Positions 43,483-52,600 of a stretch of DNA of 64,000 bases are shown piece after piece. The DNA comes from Salinisphaera dokdonensis (GTDB lineage: Bacteria; Pseudomonadota; Gammaproteobacteria; Nevskiales; Salinisphaeraceae): the NCBI RefSeq assembly GCF_040361215.1, contig NZ_APND01000001.1, positions 558,001 to 622,000 on the forward strand, in the 5' to 3' direction. Every line of letters starts with the position of its first letter. Within the stretch, counting starts at the first letter, position 1. The position numbers and the translations under genes were made by a program. A model generated the notes under the pieces. The model saw only the letters and a list, made by a program, of their open reading frames with translations. It made no database searches and was not told the origin of the DNA.

Positions 43483-44475
43483 ATGAAAGCAATGACTCTT
43501 TATGAATACGGCGAACACGCCCAGTTCCAGGCCGCTGAAGTTCCCGAGCCTGCGGTAACGGCCGGGCACGTGCTGATACGCATCGCCGCAACCAGTGTGA
43601 ACACGGTCGATACGATGATTCGCCAGCTGGGCCAGGACAATCTGCCGCTCGCGCCGGATCTGCCCGCGGTTCTGGGCATGGATTTCGCCGGTACGGTCGA
43701 AGCCGTAGGCGAAGGCGTGACGGCGTTCGCGCCGGGCGATGAGGTCTACGGCTGTGCCGGTGGGCTCGCGGATCTGCGCGGCGCGCTCGCAGAGTACATG
43801 CGGGCCGACGCGGCCTTGATCGCGCACAAGCCCCGGAGCCTGTCCATGCGCGATGCAGCAGCACTGCCGCTGGTAGGCATCACCGCCTATGAAGGCTTGA
43901 AGCGAGCCAATATCCAGGACGGCCAGAAAGTGCTCGTCCACGGCGGCGCGGGCGGCGTCGGCCATGTCGCCCTGCAACTGGCCCAGCATTTCGGCGCCGA
44001 GGTTTATGCCACCGGCACGGGCGACGACAAGCTCCGCGTGATCGAGAACTACGGCGTGCCCGCCATCGACTATAAATCCGAGGCCGTCGCGGACTATGTC
44101 GAAAAATACACCCAAGGCGCGGGCTTCGACGTGGTTTTCGACTCGGTGGGCGGCGCCAACCTGACGAACTCTTTCGAAGCGGCGGCGTTGAACGGCCACG
44201 TGGCCACGACGGTCTCCATGGCAGAACTGGATCTTACGCCCGCACACTTCAAAGGCTTGTCGCTGCACGTCGTATTCATGCTGATCCCGATGCTGCACAA
44301 CCACCGGCGCGAAGCGCACGGCACGATCCTGAACCAGCTCAGCGAGATCGTGGACGCCGGCGCTCTCAAGCCACTCTTGGATGAACAGCGATTCAATCTC
44401 GAAGAAGTCGGCCAGGCCTACGATCGGCTGACGGGAGGACAATCCATCGGCAAGGTAGTTATTGATATCCGTTGA
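43483..44475 (+). CDS. Zinc-independent medium-chain dehydrogenase (quinone oxidoreductase-like)
   Basis: This 330-aa NADPH enzyme of the MDR/QOR family has the cofactor motif VLVHGGAGGVGHVALQLAQ and the N-terminal substrate region LGMDFAGTVEAVGEGVTAF. Zinc-ligand cysteines are absent. The ATG at 43483 has an excellent AAGGAG site; the open frame further upstream is not conserved. Likely an enone or quinone reductase. Confidence 0.92.
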   Translation: MKAMTLYEYGEHAQFQAAEVPEPAVTAGHVLIRIAATSVNTVDTMIRQLGQDNLPLAPDLPAVLGMDFAGTVEAVGEGVTAFAPGDEVYGCAGGLADLRGALAEYMRADAALIAHKPRSLSMRDAAALPLVGITAYEGLKRANIQDGQKVLVHGGAGGVGHVALQLAQHFGAEVYATGTGDDKLRVIENYGVPAIDYKSEAVADYVEKYTQGAGFDVVFDSVGGANLTNSFEAAALNGHVATTVSMAELDLTPAHFKGLSLHVVFMLIPMLHNHRREAHGTILNQLSEIVDAGALKPLLDEQRFNLEEVGQAYDRLTGGQSIGKVVIDIR

Positions 44476-44516
44476 TTACAAAACAACCGCACTGACGGCT
44501 TACTGGAGCACAGCGC

Positions 44517-45338
44517 ATGGCAACGAAGAAGACGATTCTCGTGACCGGCTCGACGGACGGTATCGGCCTGGAAACAGCGAAACTGCTGGTCTCGGCAGGC
44601 CACCACGTGTTGGTACACGGGCGAAATCCCGCGAAGCTGGCACAGGCCGCTGAAACGCTTTCTGCGATGGCCACCGCCGGCCGCGTTGAAAGTATCGTGG
44701 CGGATTTGTCGCGTATGGCCGACGTGGAAGCGTTCGCCCAGGCGCTCACAGAAAAACACTCGGCGCTCGATGTGCTGATCAACAATGCGGGCGTCTACAA
44801 AACGCCGGAACCCTTCACGCCGGACGGGCTCGATGTGCGGTTCGCGGTCAACACGATCGCCCCTTACTTGCTGACGCAGCGACTCCTGCCGCTGCTCGGA
44901 CCGCAGGGGCGTGTGATCAACCTGTCCTCGGCGGCGCAATCGCCGGTTGATTCGAACGCGTTGCGCGGCGAAGGCCGGTTATCCGACAACGCCGCTTATG
45001 CGCAGAGCAAGCTGGCACTGACCATGTGGTCTCGCAGCCTGGCCTTGTCGCTCGAAGACAGCGGCCCGGCAATCATCGCCGTGAATCCCGGCTCGCTGCT
45101 GGGCACGAAAATGGTGAGCGAGGCTTTCGGTATGAATGGCGGCGACGTGCGACAAGGCGCAGACATACTGGTGCGCGCCGCGCTGGATGATGAATTCTCG
45201 ACGGCTTCCGGAAAGTACTTCGACAACGACAAGGGCGCATTCGGCCGGCCCCATGACGACGCCCTCGACGAGGCGAAATCGCAAGCGATCATCCGCGCGA
45301 TCGAAGCGATTCTGGCCGACCTGAACCTGTCCGTTTGA
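44517..45338 (+). CDS. Short-chain dehydrogenase (retinol-dehydrogenase-like SDR)
   Basis: This 273-aa SDR has cofactor motif VTGSTDGIGLETAKLL, NNAG in DVLINNAGVYK and active-site YAQSK. It resembles retinol dehydrogenase/WWOX-like SDRs. The gene follows the quinone reductase by 41 bp with GGAG before the ATG, and is last in the LysR-divergent operon. Confidence 0.9.
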   Translation: MATKKTILVTGSTDGIGLETAKLLVSAGHHVLVHGRNPAKLAQAAETLSAMATAGRVESIVADLSRMADVEAFAQALTEKHSALDVLINNAGVYKTPEPFTPDGLDVRFAVNTIAPYLLTQRLLPLLGPQGRVINLSSAAQSPVDSNALRGEGRLSDNAAYAQSKLALTMWSRSLALSLEDSGPAIIAVNPGSLLGTKMVSEAFGMNGGDVRQGADILVRAALDDEFSTASGKYFDNDKGAFGRPHDDALDEAKSQAIIRAIEAILADLNLSV

Positions 45339-45347
45339 ATGCCCGAC

Positions 45348-45377
45348 TTCTTCGGCACGCATCGTTCTGCCGAAGAA
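45348..45377. terminator. Hairpin between convergent SDR and PepSY genes
   Basis: A perfect 10-bp stem TTCTTCGGCA/TGCCGAAGAA with a 10-nt loop begins 10 bp after the SDR stop. It lacks a T-tract, so it is a candidate stop or RNA-stability structure only. Confidence 0.4.
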
Positions 45378-45466
45378 TGAAGAAAGGCAGCAAGGCGCAA
45401 CGCTGATCCCAGGCGCCAGGCCGCACTTTCAAGGCCTCGGTCGCCGCACCTTCGTCATCTACGGCG

Positions 45467-46792
45467 CTAGCCGCGCGCAACGTTCCGTAACGACAGAAAC
45501 CGCCGCGCACTTTTCCAGCGGCCAAGAAGCAGACGCTCGACCATCAGCACGCACGCGAGCGAGGCACCGAACAGCGGCACGAGCACGACCAGCGCCAGTA
45601 CGGCGATAACCAGCATCACGCTGCGCGGCCGTCTTCCCTTGGGCTCCGGCGCGCCCAGCTGTTTCTGTGGTCGGCGCCGCAGCCACAACACGACGCTGGA
45701 GACAGAAAGCACCACCAGGCCGAGCAGCACGACCAGATTGAATAGCTGGTTCGCCAGACCCCAGAACGCGCCTTCGTGCAGCGCAATACCGTAGCCGACC
45801 GTGCGATCGATCCAGTGCCCGTCTGCGAAGTCCCTCCGGCCCATCACCCGCCCGGTCGTCGGGTCCATCTCCACGCTGCTGCGCTGTGGCCTATTGGCGG
45901 TCTGCGATTTCACCAGCCAGTAGCGCTTTCCGTCGGCCGGTGGGGAGATCTCGACAGGAGGCGCGAGGCCGAGCGTACCGGCTTTCGCGATCATGCGATC
46001 GATCCTGACCGATGAAGCCTTGCCGCTGGTGGGCGCTGAGCCGTCGGTCGCAAGGGCCGCACGCGCGCCCGTATCGAGGCGACTTCGCAGTTCGGCCTCG
46101 GCGGCGCTGCCACGCGACCACTCCTGGGAAACGGACGCGGTGCCGGTCAGGCTGCGCACGGCGTTGAAATAGCTGCCCCAGTTCTTGGCCCAGGGCAGCC
46201 CCGACAGAATCAGGATGATCGCGAACAGCGATACCCACACGCCGGTCACCGCATGCATGTCGCGCCAGAATATGCGCCCGCGCCGTTGCAACCGCGGGTA
46301 AAGCACGCCGGCCAGTCGGGTCGTCTGTCGCGGCCACCACAGAAACAGCCCTGTCAGCAGCATCACGATCGCCCAGCTGGCGGCCAGCTCGACCAGCATC
46401 GAGCCCCAGCGCCCCGCCAACAGCTCACCGTGCAGATGAAACACCAGGCGCAGGAAACGGCTTTGCTCCTCTACCTGCTTGAGAATAGCGCCGGTGGCCG
46501 GGTGCACGTACACACGCGTCTGCTGCGCGCCCTCGCCCACCAGTATCTGGCGGGCATCGTTGTCGGCCGCCGGCAATACATAGCGATGCAGCACGGACCC
46601 CGGCACCGCGCTCTGCGCGGCCGTAATGAGCGCCGATGGCGGCAACGGCTGCCGCTCGAGCGCCAGATCGTTGTATGGACGATCGATCAGTGCCTGGATC
46701 TGCGGCTTGAACAGATAGATGCCGCCGGTCACCGACAGCCACAGGATGAAGGGCACGGTGAACAGGCCGGCATAGAAATGCCAGCGCCACAC
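45467..46792 (-). CDS. PepSY-associated TM protein (siderophore-linked reductase-like)
   Basis: This inner-membrane protein has four or more helices and PepSY-like periplasmic regions, of the type found beside TonB receptors and proposed as ferric-siderophore reductases. Key pieces are WRWHFYAGLFTVPFILWLSV, FHLHGELLAGRWGSMLVELA and WRDMHAVTGVWVSLFAIILI; paired histidines could bind haem. The coordinates use the GTG at 46792 (441 aa). The frame is open and conserved-looking upstream (RWYRTVWRWHF), with no ATG or GTG before the TonB gene. A CTG at 46867 overlapping the TonB stop (CTGA) is a possible true start. Confidence 0.85.
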   Translation of the reverse strand: MWRWHFYAGLFTVPFILWLSVTGGIYLFKPQIQALIDRPYNDLALERQPLPPSALITAAQSAVPGSVLHRYVLPAADNDARQILVGEGAQQTRVYVHPATGAILKQVEEQSRFLRLVFHLHGELLAGRWGSMLVELAASWAIVMLLTGLFLWWPRQTTRLAGVLYPRLQRRGRIFWRDMHAVTGVWVSLFAIILILSGLPWAKNWGSYFNAVRSLTGTASVSQEWSRGSAAEAELRSRLDTGARAALATDGSAPTSGKASSVRIDRMIAKAGTLGLAPPVEISPPADGKRYWLVKSQTANRPQRSSVEMDPTTGRVMGRRDFADGHWIDRTVGYGIALHEGAFWGLANQLFNLVVLLGLVVLSVSSVVLWLRRRPQKQLGAPEPKGRRPRSVMLVIAVLALVVLVPLFGASLACVLMVERLLLGRWKSARRFLSLRNVARG

Positions 46793-46863
46793 CGTGCGAT
46801 ACCAGCGCTCGGTTCGTGGCGGCGTGTCCTCGCGGCCGGCGTCGGTCGGGTTGACGGTAGCGA

Positions 46864-49179
46864 TCAGAAGTCTCCGCGATAGCGCAGCCCGGCAACGAAG
46901 GTACGGCCCGGGTAGGGATGAAACACGAACGCCTTTTCGTTGAAGACGTTGTCGACGCCGAAGTCGAGATCCACAGAATCCAGATGCACCGTGGCCTTCA
47001 TGTCCACGAAGTGGAACGAGGAGACACAGAAGTACGTCTCGCAGCGCGAGCTGCTGTCGTTCTCAAGGTTGCGCTCCGGCGTGCTCTGGTAGCGGAAATG
47101 GGTTGCGAGATCGAGTTTCGGCGAGACTGCGTAGCGCGCCGAGACATTGGCCCGCCACTCGGGCACCCGCGGAAAGCGGTTGCCTTTGAGCTCGGGGTTG
47201 AGCGCGTTCTCGCTGATCTTCGTATCGTTCCAGGACAGGTTGGCATCGAGGCCGAGTCCGGGGATGAACACGTCGTTTGCGGCCACGATGAGGTCGGCGC
47301 CCCAGCTTTCCACTTCGTCGATATTGGTGACCAGCGACTGGGTTGTCGGATCCCCCGACGCGGCATCCGGCACGATCAGCGACTGCGAGAACAGCGTGTC
47401 TTTAACCATCTGGCGATAGCCGGACAGCGTGACCGCGACATTGCCGAAGCGACGGGTACCGGTGAGCTGTAGATCCACACCCCGCTCCGGTTCGAGATCC
47501 GGGTTGAAGCCGTTGAGGTCCAGCGTGCCCACGTTGGGGCCGAACGCGATCAGGTCCGCCTGATAAAGCTCACCGATCGTCGGAAAGCGTGTCGCCTTGG
47601 CCGCCGAGAACACGATTTCGGTATCGGCGTCGGGTGTGAATGTCAGAGCGGCCTTCGGCGACCAGGCATCACGGCGGCGGGTCGGATACGTCACGTCGTT
47701 GTCGTCGTCGACTAGGAAGCCGTCGCTCGCACGCCACTGCTCGTAACGCAGCCCCAGCGTCAGCGTGAAACGCTCGGCCAGCGCCCAGGCATCCTCGACG
47801 AATGCGCCGAGCAGCCGCGTCTCACCGCCGGACGCATTGCGACCGGACAGGTTGGTGGCCGCAAGAAAGTCGTCGGTCGTACGGGTACGGCTGCTGCCCT
47901 TGTAGTTGCGATAGGACAGGCCCGTTGCGATCGCATGATCGCCGAACCCGCGCTCGCCGGTGACGCCGGCATTGTTCCAGCTGGAATCGTTGTCGGTGAC
48001 CAGTCCGGTTCGCGGGATGATGCCGGTGTCGATGTCCGCGGCGTCGGACTGGCGCGCGCGATCGTCGAGTGTTTCGAAGCGGCTGACGGTGATATCCGTA
48101 TCCCAGCCGGCCAGCCGCCCGGCCAGGCCCACGCCTGCCAGCAGCTCTGTCGATTCCGAGGTGTAGCGCTGCACACCCGAGATACCCACGAAGGTCGAAT
48201 CGCCGGCGCCGTCGACGAGGAAACTCTCCGGGTTGAGCCGTTCTTCCTGGTCGATGAGTAGCGCGCCGAGACCACGCAGGCGCCAGTTGTCGTCCAGCCC
48301 GATCTCGCCGCGCAGGCGGAACTGGTCTTCGGTGGAATCGACCACCGAATCCTGGGCCGCGATACGCAGGGGAAACCCGAGCTCGTTGTCCACCGTGGCC
48401 TGATCAGCGAACGGCGATCCGGAGGCAGCGGTACGCCACTGCTGCGGCTGGCCCTCGTTGCTGAAATGCCGATACGCCAGCGCCACGCCGCCGTCATCGC
48501 CCACCGGCGTTTCGATCTGTGTATCGACCGCATAGCCGAGCAGATCCTCGCTGGTGTCGTAGTAGTCGTAGTCCTGCGCGAAGCTCTGGACGTTGACTCG
48601 CAGCTTGCGCTCGGTGATGTCGCGCGTTTCCAGCCGCAACACGCCGCCCAGCGAGTTGCCGGCATAACGCGCCGACGTCGGCCCGTAGATGATTTCGGCG
48701 CGGCCAATATCGCTGGGGCCCAACACGGCCCATTTGGGCGCGGTGTCGAAGCCCGCGCCGAGGAAGTCGGAAATCAGAAAACCGTCGACGGTTACCAGCG
48801 CGCGCGGCGTCTGCGTGGTGTGCGTGTTGCGAAAGGACAGCGTCGAGTTGGCGTCGCCGATATAGCGTTTGCGCACGATCAGGTTCGGCGCATAGCGGAT
48901 CGCGTCCTCGGTGTTGATCGTGTTGGTGGCCTCGATCTGCTCGGCTTCGATCGCGACGCCGAGCGCCGGGGTCTCTAGGCTTTCCAGCCCATTCGCCGCG
49001 CCCGCTTCGGCGTTGACGGTCAGCCCCGGCAACGCCACCACGCTGTCGTCGCCCGTGGTATTGCGCTGACTTTCGGCGCCGGTCGAGGTCTGGGCAGCGA
49101 CGCCAAGCGGGCTCAGGCACAGCACGGCCGAGGCGGCCCATTGGGCGGTGGACCACGGCTTGTGGTTGCGTGGGGGCAT
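46864..49179 (-). CDS. TonB-dependent outer membrane receptor
   Basis: This 771-aa receptor probably takes up a ferric siderophore. The signal peptide is at residues 1-30 (AVLCLSPLGVAAQ). A TonB-box-like VVALPGLTV follows. The plug domain runs to about residue 200 (INTEDAIRYAPNLIVRKRYI), then the 22-strand barrel ends in aromatic F (FVAGLRYRGDF). No STN signalling domain is seen. A two-cysteine loop CETYFC lies near the C-terminus. The PepSY gene is downstream, probably in the same operon. Confidence 0.92.
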   Translation of the reverse strand: MPPRNHKPWSTAQWAASAVLCLSPLGVAAQTSTGAESQRNTTGDDSVVALPGLTVNAEAGAANGLESLETPALGVAIEAEQIEATNTINTEDAIRYAPNLIVRKRYIGDANSTLSFRNTHTTQTPRALVTVDGFLISDFLGAGFDTAPKWAVLGPSDIGRAEIIYGPTSARYAGNSLGGVLRLETRDITERKLRVNVQSFAQDYDYYDTSEDLLGYAVDTQIETPVGDDGGVALAYRHFSNEGQPQQWRTAASGSPFADQATVDNELGFPLRIAAQDSVVDSTEDQFRLRGEIGLDDNWRLRGLGALLIDQEERLNPESFLVDGAGDSTFVGISGVQRYTSESTELLAGVGLAGRLAGWDTDITVSRFETLDDRARQSDAADIDTGIIPRTGLVTDNDSSWNNAGVTGERGFGDHAIATGLSYRNYKGSSRTRTTDDFLAATNLSGRNASGGETRLLGAFVEDAWALAERFTLTLGLRYEQWRASDGFLVDDDNDVTYPTRRRDAWSPKAALTFTPDADTEIVFSAAKATRFPTIGELYQADLIAFGPNVGTLDLNGFNPDLEPERGVDLQLTGTRRFGNVAVTLSGYRQMVKDTLFSQSLIVPDAASGDPTTQSLVTNIDEVESWGADLIVAANDVFIPGLGLDANLSWNDTKISENALNPELKGNRFPRVPEWRANVSARYAVSPKLDLATHFRYQSTPERNLENDSSSRCETYFCVSSFHFVDMKATVHLDSVDLDFGVDNVFNEKAFVFHPYPGRTFVAGLRYRGDF

Positions 49180-49412
49180 GACGGCTCCGATTGATCACGA
49201 AATACCGGCGTAAAAAGCCAGCCAGATCAGAAGCCTAAATAGCGCGTCGCCCCCGCGGAATGTGACAAATTGTCGCGCCTGCACAGGACCCGCCTCGGGG
49301 TACCCCATGCACGCTGCAGCGCCCCGCCCGGATTGCCAGGCGAGGAAACGCTGCGATCTGCGTTACAGCGAGGCCGCGTCAGGGCGCGACGCGGCCTCTA
49401 CTTCTTCTACGC

Positions 49413-51161
49413 TCAGAGATGGCGTGCCGCGTCCACGGTATCGACCGCGTCCGGACCGCCGGCCACCATCGCGGCGTACCCCTGCGCCTTCGGCAGGATC
49501 TGGCGGATATAGAAACGCGCACAGGCCTGACGGGCTTCGTAGAAGTCCGTCTCGTCGGTGTCGTTGGCCAGCGCGGCCTTGGCGACGTCCGAGATCCGTG
49601 CGGCATACCAGCCGCCGAAGACGGTGCCGCAAAGCATGAGGTAGTTGAAGGCGTTGGCCATAGCAGCATCGCGGCCGGCTTCGAGCAGCGTGTCGGTGGC
49701 CTGTTCGAGCAGATCGAGCGCATCAGACAACGCCGGGTGTGCGTTGGCGCCTTCTGCGCTGCCGTCGGCGGTGGCACGGATATCCGCGATCAGCGCGCGC
49801 ATGCCGCGACCCTCGTCGCGAATCAGCTTGCGACCGACCAGGTCGATGGCCTGAATGCCGTTGGTGCCTTCATAGATCGGCGCGATACGCGAATCGCGCA
49901 GATACTGGGCCGCGCCGGTCTCCTCAACAAAGCCCATGCCGCCATGTACCTGGATACCGGTATTGGCGATGTCCACGCCCAGTTCCGTGCCCCAGGCCTT
50001 GACCACCGGGATGAGCACGTCGGCGCGTGCCTGGGCGGCGGCGCGGTCTTCTTGGTTGTCGCTGCGCTCGGCGACATCCATGGCGGCAGCCGAATCCAGG
50101 CACAGCGCGCGCAGCACGTCGGTCTGGCTGCGCATCGTCAGGAGCATGCGCTTGACGTCGGCATGCTCGACAATGGCGCGTCCGCCCTGCTGGCGCTCGC
50201 GGGCATAGTCCAGCGCGTGCTGGTAAGCGCGATCGGCAATGCCGAGGCCCTGCAGGCCCATGGCATGACGGGCCGCGTTCATCATCGTGAACATGTGCGC
50301 GAGGCCCTTGTTCTCCTCGCCGACGAGATAGCCGAGCGCGCCCTTGCCGCTCTCGCCGAAGCTCATGGTGCAGGTCGGGCAGGCATGGATGCCGAGCTTG
50401 TGCTCGATCGAGGCACAGGCGAGGTCGTTGCGCTCACCGGGGTTGCCGTCGGCGTCGAGAATGAATTTCGGCACCAGGAACAATGAAATGCCCTTCACGC
50501 CCGCGGGCGCGTCCGGCAAGCGCGCGAGCACGAAGTGGATGATGTTATCCGCCATGTCGTGCTCGCCCCAGGTGATATAGATCTTCTGGCCGAACAGGCG
50601 ATAGGCGTCGCCATCGGGCTCGGCCTTGGTCCGCACCTGGGCGAGATCGGAGCCGGCCTGCGGCTCGGTAAGATCCATGCACCCGGTCCACTCACCGGTG
50701 ACGAGCTTGTCGAGATAGGTCTGCTTGAGCGAATCGCTGCCGTGATTCTCGAGCGCTTCGACCGCGCTGGCGGTAAGCACCGGACACAACGCGAAAGACA
50801 TGTTGGCGGCGTTCCACATTTCGGTGGCCACCGCGCCGAGCACGCGTGGCATGCCCATGCCGCCGTGATCGGCCGAGCCGGTCAGGCCGTTCCAGCCGCC
50901 TTCGACAAACTGCTGATAGGCCGAGCCGAACCCCTGCGCAGGCGTGATGCCCTCGGCCGACCACTTCACGCCCTCGGCGTCGCCGCTGCGGTTGAGCGGC
51001 GACAGCACCTCGCCGGCAAAACGCCCCGCTTCATCCAGCACCGCGGAAACGGTGTCGGGATCGTAGTCGTCATAGCCCGGCAGGCTGCGGATTCGATCCG
51101 CGTCCAGCACTTCGTTGAGCATGAACAGCATGTCGCGGGTGGGCGCTCGATATTCGGCCAT
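49413..51161 (-). CDS. Acyl-CoA dehydrogenase (DmdC/FadE-like, with C-terminal extension)
   Basis: This 582-aa FAD enzyme introduces an alpha-beta double bond into an acyl-CoA. The signature is CMDLTEPQAGSDLAQVRTKA. The catalytic Glu region is APIYEGTNGIQAIDLVGRK. The additional C-terminal alpha domain places it in the long subfamily that includes DmdC (methylmercaptopropionyl-CoA dehydrogenase). Chain specificity cannot be told. No other beta-oxidation gene is adjacent. Confidence 0.92.
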   Translation of the reverse strand: MAEYRAPTRDMLFMLNEVLDADRIRSLPGYDDYDPDTVSAVLDEAGRFAGEVLSPLNRSGDAEGVKWSAEGITPAQGFGSAYQQFVEGGWNGLTGSADHGGMGMPRVLGAVATEMWNAANMSFALCPVLTASAVEALENHGSDSLKQTYLDKLVTGEWTGCMDLTEPQAGSDLAQVRTKAEPDGDAYRLFGQKIYITWGEHDMADNIIHFVLARLPDAPAGVKGISLFLVPKFILDADGNPGERNDLACASIEHKLGIHACPTCTMSFGESGKGALGYLVGEENKGLAHMFTMMNAARHAMGLQGLGIADRAYQHALDYARERQQGGRAIVEHADVKRMLLTMRSQTDVLRALCLDSAAAMDVAERSDNQEDRAAAQARADVLIPVVKAWGTELGVDIANTGIQVHGGMGFVEETGAAQYLRDSRIAPIYEGTNGIQAIDLVGRKLIRDEGRGMRALIADIRATADGSAEGANAHPALSDALDLLEQATDTLLEAGRDAAMANAFNYLMLCGTVFGGWYAARISDVAKAALANDTDETDFYEARQACARFYIRQILPKAQGYAAMVAGGPDAVDTVDAARHL

Positions 51162-51625
51162 GTTTGTTCTCGTCTATTGAAACGAACGAAGCGGCACAGG
51201 CGCGCCGCCGGATACGCCGGTCATGGTATGGGAAAGCGCCATTACTGACAGCCCGTAGGTTCACGACCGAACGACCATCGACCTGCGGAACCCTCGGCGG
51301 CGCACATCTGTCTTGGCATGGTGCCCGATACCGCGACGGACCCGACACTCGGTAACCCGAATTGCCGGGCGGATCGGCCTGCCAGACGCGACTGGCCCTG
51401 TCGACACCGGGCCTGCGTACATTCCCGACTTGATCCACGCTATGGCGTTTGCGATAAGCTAAACGTATTCGAACACTTTGTTCGAGGCACGACGACTGGG
51501 GGTTCTTGAGCGGACGCGCGCGAGCGAAACGCGTCCCGACCGCGCGCCGGCTTGCGGCTGCGGTCTGTCGGAAACGAATCACCACGACTGCCGCCTTTTC
51601 GGCGTCATAGCAATGAGGCCGTGTC
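51162..51625. other. 464-bp divergent non-coding region
   Basis: It separates the acyl-CoA dehydrogenase gene from the Dpr-like operon. No convincing frame. It contains a short palindrome CGAACA-CTT-TGTTCG (51470-51484), which could be a regulator site. A GAGG ribosome-binding site precedes the TTG start at 51626. Confidence 0.6.
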
Positions 51626-52600
51626 TTGCCGCGCATACGAACGATCGTCTTTTCTCTAGCCCTGGCACTACTGCTGTACGCCACCCTGGTGGCCGGCATC
51701 GACGCCGAGCGCACGCTTGCCGCCATGCGCAAGCTGGATATGCGCTGGTGGCTGGCGATTCTGGCGTTGTCACTGTTCAACTACGGGCTGCGCTTCATAC
51801 GCTGGCACGGTTATCTGCGCTGGCTCGGTGATCGCGTCGGACTCTGGCGCGACGGGCTCATCTATATCGCCGGCTTCGCACTGACCACGACACCCGGCAA
51901 GGCCGGCGAAGGCATGCGCTCATTCTATCTGGCCCGCCACGGCGTGCCTTATGCGCATAGCCTTGCCGCCTTCTTTGCCGAGCGCTTCATTGACCTGCTG
52001 TCGATCGCCTTGCTGTCGATGCTGGTTCTGATCGCCTTCTCGAACTATGTGTGGTGGGTAGTCGCACCGCTGGCCGCACTCGCCGGCCTGCTGATCGCGA
52101 TCCGCCAACGGCGCTTGCTGGAGCATATGCAGCGCCGAACCGCCAATCCCCACGGCAAGATTCAGACCCTGCTCTACGGACTGGTCTCGGCCTGGAATCA
52201 GGCCTTTGCCCTGCTCGGCCGACGCCCGCTGTATGCCGGGCTCGGCGTTGGCCTGGTGGCCTGGGCGGCCGAAGGCGTGTCGCTATACGTGATCGCCCAC
52301 GGGCTGGATATCGAGCTGGCCTTGACCACCGCCATCGGGATCTACGCAGTAAGCATGCTCGTCGGCGCACTGTCGTTCATTCCCGGCGGTCTCGGCAGTA
52401 CCGAGGCGGTGATGGTCCTGCTGCTCAAGCTGTCCGGCGTGGATGCCACCACCGCGCTGGCGATGACGCTGATCGCACGGGTGGCCACGCTCTGGTTTGC
52501 CGTCGTGCTCGGACTGATTTCGCTGGCCGCGATCGAACTCGATCGGCGCCGCGCGGTCTCGGCTACCAATCGCAACGTTTCGAACAGGAATCCCGGATGA
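51626..52600 (+). CDS. Lysylphosphatidylglycerol synthase TM / AglD-like membrane protein (putative flippase)
   Basis: This 324-aa polytopic protein of the LPG_synthase_TM (UPF0104) family has about eight helices. Typical pieces are NYGLRFIRWHGYLRWLGDRV, TPGKAGEGMRSFYLARHGV and VSMLVGALSFIPGGLGSTEA (the IPGGLGSTE motif). The start is TTG with GAGG 7 nt upstream. It is first in the Dpr-like operon, and its stop overlaps the next start (ATGA). A lipid-linked sugar flipping role is inferred from context only. Confidence 0.85.
   Translation: MPRIRTIVFSLALALLLYATLVAGIDAERTLAAMRKLDMRWWLAILALSLFNYGLRFIRWHGYLRWLGDRVGLWRDGLIYIAGFALTTTPGKAGEGMRSFYLARHGVPYAHSLAAFFAERFIDLLSIALLSMLVLIAFSNYVWWVVAPLAALAGLLIAIRQRRLLEHMQRRTANPHGKIQTLLYGLVSAWNQAFALLGRRPLYAGLGVGLVAWAAEGVSLYVIAHGLDIELALTTAIGIYAVSMLVGALSFIPGGLGSTEAVMVLLLKLSGVDATTALAMTLIARVATLWFAVVLGLISLAAIELDRRRAVSATNRNVSNRNPG

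Noticed and set aside
49180..49412. Fur box upstream of the TonB receptor
   Set aside because: No 19-bp GATAATGATAATCATTATC-like match was found in the gap; iron control is plausible but not shown.
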